Shown here one piece after another: positions 58,966 through 64,000 of a stretch of 64,000 bases of DNA. Below the pieces are notes generated by a model. The model was not told the origin of the DNA and searched no databases. It saw only the letters and a program-made list of their open reading frames with translations. The DNA comes from Paenibacillus donghaensis. GTDB lineage: Bacteria > Bacillota > Bacilli > Paenibacillales > Paenibacillaceae. The stretch is from assembly GCF_002192415.1 (NCBI RefSeq), contig NZ_CP021780.1, forward strand, positions 3,968,001 through 4,032,000, given 5' to 3'. The translations under genes were made by a program, and so were the position numbers. The stretch's first letter is position 1. Each line of letters opens with the position of its first letter.

Positions 58966-60254
58966 CCTTTATACCGTCCCTTTCGGGATATTTTTATTTG
59001 AACATATAAAAATGTTCACGGAGTAGACTATACCATCATCTCTTTAAATATGAGATGTCCCTTGGTAGTCGTTGAGACCTTCCCTTTTAAGGGCTATGTC
59101 TGCGGATTATCCAATCCTTAATCTTATTACTATACCTTGGGCATTACCCCTTGCCATCATAAAATTTCTCTTATGATTTAGTAATTAAGGCTCTCAGGAA
59201 CTTCCCGCATATTCAGGATTTTCACATAACATCACTGCTATGTGCGACTATTTTTATCAATTATAGAATAATGATAACCCATATATTCTTCGCCAGTTTT
59301 TAGTATCTTATTTAACATTTTTTGTCCAATAGAAAGGATATCTCTTAATTGTTTTTTAGTTTCATAAATAATGCCATCTTCTAATCTAATAATTGGAATC
59401 ATATTTGGTGTTTCTATCAAGCATTCTATATAATATTTTTCTCTATTCGATTCATTACTAAAAAATTCAAGATTTTCGTATTTTATTGATACCCAATGAA
59501 GACCTGCACATGTTCTAGTTTTGCAGTCGATGGCTACGGTAAAACTGGCCTCATGCTTTACGCTATATTTTTCTTTGGCTAATCCTATGTAATCAAATAT
59601 TTCTCCAGTTTCAATGCACATGACTTTTTTTGCTTTAGGATTGTTCTTACCCTTTGATAGTTCATTTTGTTTTCTTAACATGCTCAGATGATTTTTTTGT
59701 TCTTTTGTCCATCTATTATTAAAATTTCCGTTATTCTTACCGCTGGTCTTCTCTGATAATTTCAACCGAAACTCTTTGCTTTGATAAGCACCATTAGGAT
59801 CATTTCTGTATTGTGTTTGACGACTACGATATGATTCATCGTTCCATCTATTTATTGACTTTTCGCTTATATTATTTTTACTTGCTTCGGAATGATGTAA
59901 TCCAGATACACCGTCTCCTCCATCTGTTTGATTCGTAATTCTAAAATCCGAATTATCTCGATAAAATTTTATAAGTTCTTTTTCTTTGCTGAAGGCATCT
60001 TTTTCAGAAAGACTATCATAAATTATTCGATGACTCCAATCATGGGTAGTCTTCATATCTTCACAAAATTGATTCCTTTTACCTGTGACTGCCCGATTTC
60101 CCTTTCCTTTACCAACATAAAACACTTCTTGAGTATTTTCTATATAATACTCATAAACAAAATAATTATTTTCAACTATCAATTACGCTTATCGATACTC
60201 CTATCTTTTGGCGAAGAATATTAGGTTATCAAAGATCATAATTGATTCGCGTCA
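58966..60254 (-). ncRNA. Group I self-splicing intron in the polymerase gene
   Basis: 1289 bases interrupt the polymerase between P-D and L-D of the active-site motif. Minus-strand core elements in order: AATATGCGGGAAG (P-like, 59201-59213), AATCCGCAGACA (Q, 59097-59108), TCAACGACTA (R, 59066-59075) and TATAGTCTACTCCG (S, 59019-59032); GACTA of R and TAGTC of S form P7. The 5' exon ends in T and the intron ends in G, as required. GATTGA...TCAATT around the 5' site can form a P1-like helix. The endonuclease gene sits in a peripheral loop before P3. Boundaries follow from keeping the protein motif in phase. Confidence 0.9.
59238..60182 (-). CDS. GIY-YIG homing endonuclease inside the intron
   Basis: 314 residues. 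The N-terminal GIY-YIG nuclease has YFVYEYYIENTQEVFYVGKG (GIY replaced by YEY, YIG by YVG), a conserved Arg in WSHRIIYD and Glu in FSKEKELI. NUMOD-type DNA-binding repeats follow: HHSEASKNNISEKSINRWND, LSEKTSGKNNGNFNNRW and KKVMCIETGEIFDYIGLAKE. It would cut intronless polymerase alleles and spread the intron. The TTG start at 60182 has only a distant AGGAG. Wholly inside the intron and not in frame with the exons. Confidence 0.9.
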   Translation of the reverse strand: MIVENNYFVYEYYIENTQEVFYVGKGKGNRAVTGKRNQFCEDMKTTHDWSHRIIYDSLSEKDAFSKEKELIKFYRDNSDFRITNQTDGGDGVSGLHHSEASKNNISEKSINRWNDESYRSRQTQYRNDPNGAYQSKEFRLKLSEKTSGKNNGNFNNRWTKEQKNHLSMLRKQNELSKGKNNPKAKKVMCIETGEIFDYIGLAKEKYSVKHEASFTVAIDCKTRTCAGLHWVSIKYENLEFFSNESNREKYYIECLIETPNMIPIIRLEDGIIYETKKQLRDILSIGQKMLNKILKTGEEYMGYHYSIIDKNSRT

Positions 60255-61472
60255 ATCGGGTAGCGATTTCGTCTCTAAAATACGACTCTCACTCATAAAT
60301 CTTTCAGGGTATAAGTGTACTGGAGCAGATATTCTATCCACCTTAGAGAAGCCCAGAAGCGTATTAGTATAGAAGGATACTCCAGATCCACGACCAGTAG
60401 ATGTAATGATCCCACCCATATTAACTGCTTCCTTTATGATCTCATGATCAATTAGAAAATAATCGGACATTCCAGTGTTAACAACTACCGTTCCTTCTTT
60501 TCTAATCTCGTCTACATAATATGCATGTTTCTCTGGCAGGATTAGCTTCTTTGCCTCTCTCCAACTGTCATTAATAAGCATCTTGTACTTATAATCTCGC
60601 TCATCTTGAGTTAGTTCAGGATAAAGTGTGGGAAGTTTAATATCTTTACTAAAAACTTTAATTATGTTTGAGTCATAATCATCAAAATCCATAAACAATA
60701 AAGTGTTATTAATAGCCCTATCAATCTGTTCTTCAGATAAGATACCTTGTTCCATAAATCTTCTTTTTAATGTTTCTCCATCTGGATAGTCCATGAACCA
60801 TCCTTCTTCATTTTCATAAATAATACCCTTTGACTCAAGCACATTATCTCTATCTATTGCCTGTTCTGGATAGATAAAATGACTATCGCATCCAGCAATC
60901 AATTCAATATTGTGTTTAGCAGCCAAGTCTAATATCCGTCCATGTAGTTCCTTCTGAGGTTCTGTATGATGGGCTTGAACTTCCATCATAAAGTTTTTGC
61001 CAAAATATGAATGAAGGTCACTTACAATTTTATCAATGTCCTCATATTGCCAAAAAGCGATGCATGCAGACGTTACGAAAACTTCATTTGGGTCAACGGT
61101 AGATAATAAGTTTAAATCAATCCGTGGTCTGTAATAGTATCCTGTCTCATTTGCCTCTGAGAGAATACGGTTAATGTCACGTCTTCCCTTTTCCGATTTT
61201 GCAAATATACAGATATGGCCGTTCGTTTTATCTTTCTCAAGTCTATCCTTAACCCAATATGCCTCAGTTCCAAATATGAATTTAAGATTTTCTCTCTTGG
61301 CTACATCATATGTATCAAAATATCTACCTTGAAATCCATGTTCCATGCTACATAATATCTTATGATCAAGTTCTTTAGATCGTTTTACATAATCATCAAT
61401 TTTAACTGAACTGTCTGGTACGAAGATGTTTGAGTAGTCTCGATGATTATGATAATTACAGTAGATGCACAA
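60255..61472 (-). CDS. dnaE: DnaE-type DNA polymerase III alpha, first exon
   Basis: 406 residues. The PHP domain has CNYHNHRDYSN (His 8, His 10, Asp 12), CSMEHGFQG (His 45), FGTEAYW (Glu 70), MEVQAHH (Glu 164) and AGCDSHF (Asp 196, His 198), so the metal site looks complete and may give proofreading or pyrophosphatase activity. Then the palm begins: TSTGRGSGVSFYTNTLLGFS and YPERFMSESRILETKSLPD, where the exon ends at the first catalytic Asp. It probably starts at TTG 61472, with AAGGAG about 12 bases upstream. Without splicing it would stop in the intron right after the PD motif. Confidence 0.9.
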
Positions 61473-61529
61473 GTTAGTTAACGACTCCTTTCTTATATAT
61501 CTTTACGAAATATTGATTTGATCAAATCT

Positions 61530-61670
61530 TTAGTTATTGATCTTTGCTAATTGCATTTGCAAAATAGCTAATAAAATCAACACAATACTCAAATCGGAAC
61601 GACTGAGAAGAACTAATAAAATTGAAAATGAAGCAACAATCCAGAAGTATAAATTTTTGATTAAATTCAC
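61530..61670 (-). CDS. Small hydrophobic protein, 46 residues
   Basis: VNLIKNLYFWIVASFSILLV and LLSRSDLSIVLILLAILQMQ form one or two membrane helices before LAKINN. A GTG at 61670 is the only ordinary start in frame, and GAGAGG abuts it too closely, so the start is doubtful. It lies between ParR and the polymerase gene. Possible small membrane protein. Confidence 0.35.
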   Translation of the reverse strand: MNLIKNLYFWIVASFSILLVLLSRSDLSIVLILLAILQMQLAKINN

Positions 61671-61728
61671 CCTCTCTATTCATCATTATATTTATTAATC
61701 TATGTATAGAACAGGCGTTACCCCGTTC

Positions 61729-61986
61729 TCATATTCCCAATAAAAACTCATCTATACTGTTGTCTAAAACTTCATCTGGTATTGATTCAGTGGCTGTATT
61801 TAATTCAAACACTTCACTATCAACAACTACACCTTTACTCCTAATCCTGTCTCCACCAGAAAACATCAATCTCAATGCCTCTCTAACTACATCACTTCTA
61901 TCCTTGTGCTTGGGTAATTGTTCAAACGCCTTTATTAAATCTTCATCTTTATCCGGTCTCAACCTTGCTCTCGCTACTATTTCCAT
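61729..61986 (-). CDS. ParR-like partition adaptor (ribbon-helix-helix)
   Basis: 85 residues. VARARLRPDKDEDLIKAFEQ followed by RSDVVREALRLMF is a ribbon-helix-helix N-terminus. The acidic C-terminal tail ends in IDEFLLGI, as in ParR proteins that contact ParM filaments through the C-terminus. The start overlaps the ParM-like stop by ten bases. It should bind centromere repeats (parC) and link them to the actin-like filament. Confidence 0.75.
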   Translation of the reverse strand: MEIVARARLRPDKDEDLIKAFEQLPKHKDRSDVVREALRLMFSGGDRIRSKGVVVDSEVFELNTATESIPDEVLDNSIDEFLLGI

Positions 61987-62921
61987 ATACGAGCACCTAT
62001 CTTTCCGTATCCTCTAATCTGGGACAATTGATCAAAAAGGATTTTATTGGGTAGGTTTAAATAGTTGTATATGAACCGTGCAGCACCTCCGCCAATTAAA
62101 TAATGATCAAATCGAATATTCAAACTCTCAATTTCATTTTGTATTTGCTGTGCCAACGCTTTGAATGCTTTGTTTATCAGTGGTTTAATATCCATTCCTT
62201 CATATACACCGGATACAACGTGTTGATCCATTTCATACTTTGCCGGAGACTTTCCTATAGAAGCATGTAAATAACTCTGCAATAACTTGTATGCATTTTC
62301 TACACCCAATAGCAAGCCAGCCGATTCTTTCATAATCTCCATCTTGTCTAAGCCAAGTAATCCAAGAGTATAAAACCCCAAATCCACAGCCAATATTTTT
62401 GATTTGGCTACCCTATGTTTTTCTATGCTTCCATCTTGATTTAATATATAATCCATAGCAATACCATATCCTTGAGGAACAACTTTACATCTGTTTATGA
62501 TAAGTTTGATTTGATTGTTACTATTTTTACCTTTACGAATATTATATGTACCGACTTCATTCAAACTAATTATCTTATTTTCAAATTCGCTCTTCTGTTT
62601 AAAATAAAAATTTAATGGTAATCCGGTTAATAAATTAATAGGATTCGATCTGCTGATAGCTCCAATTGCTGTCTTAAGAATGATATCGCTTGTTTTAGCT
62701 TCAGCCTTATTATTGTTCATTGAAAAATACTTGATGTCGCTATGACGTAATGCCAATTTCCCTACGAACATCTCATCATCAAAGACATAATCATCTGCTT
62801 TAATGTTCATGTCGAACATCGGTTTTGATTCTCCAATAATTGATGGCTGCAAATACGATCTCTTACCGTTTCTACCCTTAGTCCAACTAAATCCTAAATC
62901 AATTTCACAATTATCGATCAA
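61977..62921 (-). CDS. ParM/Alp-type actin-like segregation ATPase
   Basis: The TTG at 62921 is preferred because GGGAGGA lies seven bases upstream; the longer ATG start at 62993 would begin only six bases after a TATAAT. About 314 residues: NCEIDLGFSWTKGRNGKRS (phosphate 1), SKILAVDLGFYTLGLLGLDK (phosphate 2, about 177-196) and FDHYLIGGGAARFIYNYL (adenosine motif near the end). This is the actin-like ATPase layout of the ParM/StbA/Alp group. With the ParR-like protein it forms a type II partition system, implying that the element replicates as a plasmid or extrachromosomal phage at some stage. Confidence 0.82.
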   Translation of the reverse strand: MIDNCEIDLGFSWTKGRNGKRSYLQPSIIGESKPMFDMNIKADDYVFDDEMFVGKLALRHSDIKYFSMNNNKAEAKTSDIILKTAIGAISRSNPINLLTGLPLNFYFKQKSEFENKIISLNEVGTYNIRKGKNSNNQIKLIINRCKVVPQGYGIAMDYILNQDGSIEKHRVAKSKILAVDLGFYTLGLLGLDKMEIMKESAGLLLGVENAYKLLQSYLHASIGKSPAKYEMDQHVVSGVYEGMDIKPLINKAFKALAQQIQNEIESLNIRFDHYLIGGGAARFIYNYLNLPNKILFDQLSQIRGYGKIGARIWK

Positions 62922-62999
62922 GGTATAATCCTCCCATGTGTATAGATTTGGCTCATCTTGTATAGATGGGTATACATGTAGCCTTAAGCCCATAAGAGA

Positions 63000-63008
63000 A
63001 TTATACCA
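63000..63008 (-). promoter_or_regulatory. Extended -10 promoter of the parM-parR genes
   Basis: On the minus strand TGGTATAAT (TGnTATAAT) lies about 80 bases upstream of the chosen ParM start; the -35 is weak. The leader holds four TATAC repeats, which might be part of a centromere or operator for ParR. Confidence 0.55.
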
Positions 63009-63098
63009 CGCATTATTTAATATGTATATGTTTACTTTATTGATTATTCACTCTTGATAAAATCTGTATTTTACGACATTTTAGTGGTCATAAAACCC

Positions 63099-63485
63099 TT
63101 ATAAATCAATGGTTTCTATCTTCTCAACATTAGTCATTTTGAAAAATGAAGGAGTGTAACTGAATTCTTCCATCCATTTTACTAAAACCTCATTCAATCT
63201 CTCTTCCAAGATTTCTGAATGTTCGGATTTCACATCGCATAAATAATCTTCAGCAATTTCAGAACCAATTTCAGAACTTACATTTTCATGGATGTCCTCT
63301 AAGATATTATCAACATTGACTCCGACTCCGCAATTATTAGGTTCAATCTGTCCTACCCAAAATGATTCTCCTTCATAATAATCAACGCCGAGTTTGATTG
63401 CCTTTTCTTTAGTATCTAAATAATCAGATGTCCCCCAAGCACCATCTTCACATTTGTTATACATCCACTGTCCTTCTTTAAACAT
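63099..63485 (-). CDS. Hypothetical phage-like protein, 128 residues
   Basis: The ATG at 63485 (MFKEGQWMYNKCEDGAWGTS) is chosen because AGAGGAGAA lies nine bases upstream. Acidic protein with YLDTKEKAIKLGVDYYEGES, FWVGQIEPNNCGVGV and a helical C-terminus. Proteins of this look occur in large Bacillales phages, but I cannot name a family or role. Confidence 0.65.
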   Translation of the reverse strand: MFKEGQWMYNKCEDGAWGTSDYLDTKEKAIKLGVDYYEGESFWVGQIEPNNCGVGVNVDNILEDIHENVSSEIGSEIAEDYLCDVKSEHSEILEERLNEVLVKWMEEFSYTPSFFKMTNVEKIETIDL

Positions 63486-63513
63486 AATCTGCATTCTCCT
63501 CTTATTTATTACT

Positions 63514-63693
63514 TTATGCTCCAATATTGTGTAGCACAGATTCAATTTCGCCAATCAAATCTCTGGTTTCTTTCATTGAATTATCATACCTAGTCCATCC
63601 ATCTTCTTCCATTACATCAATCCACTCCTCCAAGTCATTTTTTGCATTATTCAACAATCTAACAACATCTTCGATTTGGTCAATAAGTCTCAT
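63514..63693 (-). CDS. Small hypothetical protein, 59 residues
   Basis: MRLIDQIEDVVRLLNNAKND and LEEWIDVMEEDGWTRYDNSM continue to ESVLHNIGA; acidic and helical, probably coiled coil. AAAGGAG lies eight bases before the ATG, and it overlaps the preceding 35-residue frame by 14 bases. Unknown family. Confidence 0.65.
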   Translation of the reverse strand: MRLIDQIEDVVRLLNNAKNDLEEWIDVMEEDGWTRYDNSMKETRDLIGEIESVLHNIGA

Positions 63694-63787
63694 TTGCTAA
63701 ACTCCTTTTTTTGTTAATTATTTTTAAGACATGGCTTAAATATTCTTCGGATATTTCGTATTCGATAAATGAATGAGCTACATCCAC
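63680..63787 (-). CDS. Small hypothetical protein, 35 residues
   Basis: From a GTG at 63787, VDVAHSFIEYEISEEYLSHV then LKIINKKRSLANETY. AGAGAGG lies seven bases upstream. It overlaps the next gene start. Plausible but unsupported by family. Confidence 0.4.
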   Translation of the reverse strand: MDVAHSFIEYEISEEYLSHVLKIINKKRSLANETY

Positions 63788-63812
63788 TAGCACACCTCTC
63801 TTAATTTTATAT

Positions 63813-64000
63813 TTACTTTAATTTCAAACCGATTTTAGTAACAGCAATACCTCTTTTGTTTAATTCATATTTTATATATGCCTCACTAGGATTGAACCAA
63901 TCTAATTTCGCTTCTGTAAAAGCAGTGAAAATAAAGGTAAATGTAATTAACCGCTCTCTCTCATTATTCAATAACCGTAAAACTTTTTCGCAAAATGATT
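63813..64000 (-). CDS. Hypothetical protein, 5' end outside the window
   Basis: 62 visible codons enter from the right edge and end at the TAA 63813-63815. The sequence has CEKVLRLLNNERERLITFTF and EAKLDWFNPSEAYIKYELNK followed by a basic tail GLKLK. Continues the leftward AT-rich gene block. Family not recognised. Confidence 0.55.
   Translation of the reverse strand, partial: SFCEKVLRLLNNERERLITFTFIFTAFTEAKLDWFNPSEAYIKYELNKRGIAVTKIGLKLK

Noticed and set aside
56938..61472. Two separate polymerase subunits, or an intein-split DnaE
   Set aside because: The intervening sequence has stops in frame with the exons, contains group I core motifs and carries its own GIY-YIG gene. The exons join in phase at PD-LD, so an intron fits and an intein does not.
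62922..62993. Longer N-terminus for the ParM-like protein starting at 62993
   Set aside because: That ATG lies only six bases after a TATAAT. The extra residues do not resemble the family, and a TTG at 62921 has a strong GGGAGGA site right before the first actin-fold strand.
1..64000. tRNA, rRNA or riboswitch genes
   Set aside because: I looked for tRNA arms and 3' CCA, rRNA-like conserved stretches, and T-box or other familiar riboswitch leaders by eye and saw none. A covariance-model scan would be needed to exclude them.

Overview
The window reads as a Firmicute chromosome, most likely Paenibacillus. The clues are strong AGGAGG ribosome sites with frequent GTG and TTG starts, a GH74-X2-X2-CBM3 xyloglucanase, stalk-domain (copper amine oxidase N-terminal) proteins, YvrJ, YvaD and DUF3889 families, and intergenic DNA crowded with palindromic repeats. 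About 1.4-55.7 kb is GC-richer chromosomal sequence. The first ~1 kb and everything right of ~55.69 kb are AT-rich and look like mobile (phage or plasmid) DNA.

Layout. 0-1 kb: fragment of an AT-rich element (hypothetical, ribbon-helix-helix regulator, YvrJ). 1.4-6.5 kb: small metabolic and decaying genes, including a frameshifted beta-propeller protein, an ICMT-like methyltransferase, one intact and one deleted APH-type kinase, and a long 51-bp periodic palindrome array. 6.5-11.7 kb: self-regulated efflux operon tetR-MFS-FtsX permease-ATPase with a visible promoter and operator. 12.1-14.1 kb: HAD phosphatase plus mtlD. 14.4-16 kb: hypothetical and lipoprotein. 16.3-23.7 kb: RpiR regulator, HExxH metallopeptidase, HyuA-like ATPase, transporter and FAD oxidoreductase, divergent from nanE; this looks like an undescribed catabolic locus. 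24-31 kb: serine hydrolase, several pseudogenes, an ABC-2 transporter and a GGDEF remnant. 31.7-39.4 kb: stalk protein, xyloglucanase between two copies of a composite repeat, and a stand-alone RNA ligase. 39.6-43.7 kb: cheA-cheW-mcp. 44-45.5 kb: YvaD-like protein and GNAT. 46.3-51.1 kb: two-component system divergent from a lantibiotic-immunity-type ABC transporter, bracketed by a 514-bp direct duplication. 51.6-55.6 kb: DUF3889, SdpI, marR-MFS and tetR.

55.7-64 kb: leftward, tightly packed mobile-element genes: RecU-like resolvase, small proteins, a DnaE-type DNA polymerase interrupted by a group I intron that carries a GIY-YIG homing endonuclease, and a ParM-ParR partition pair. This block begins exactly where a VOC-family gene is cut off.

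Most striking are (i) at least six ~185-bp intergenic elements, each with four ~21-bp motifs at ~51/60/51-bp spacing in the order forward-forward-reverse-reverse, the motif differing between elements but kept within one; (ii) a continuous 51-bp register of eleven palindromes at 4.1-4.6 kb; (iii) a six-copy MITE-like family with ACTTAAGAATG ends; and (iv) the intron placed between the two catalytic aspartates of the polymerase.
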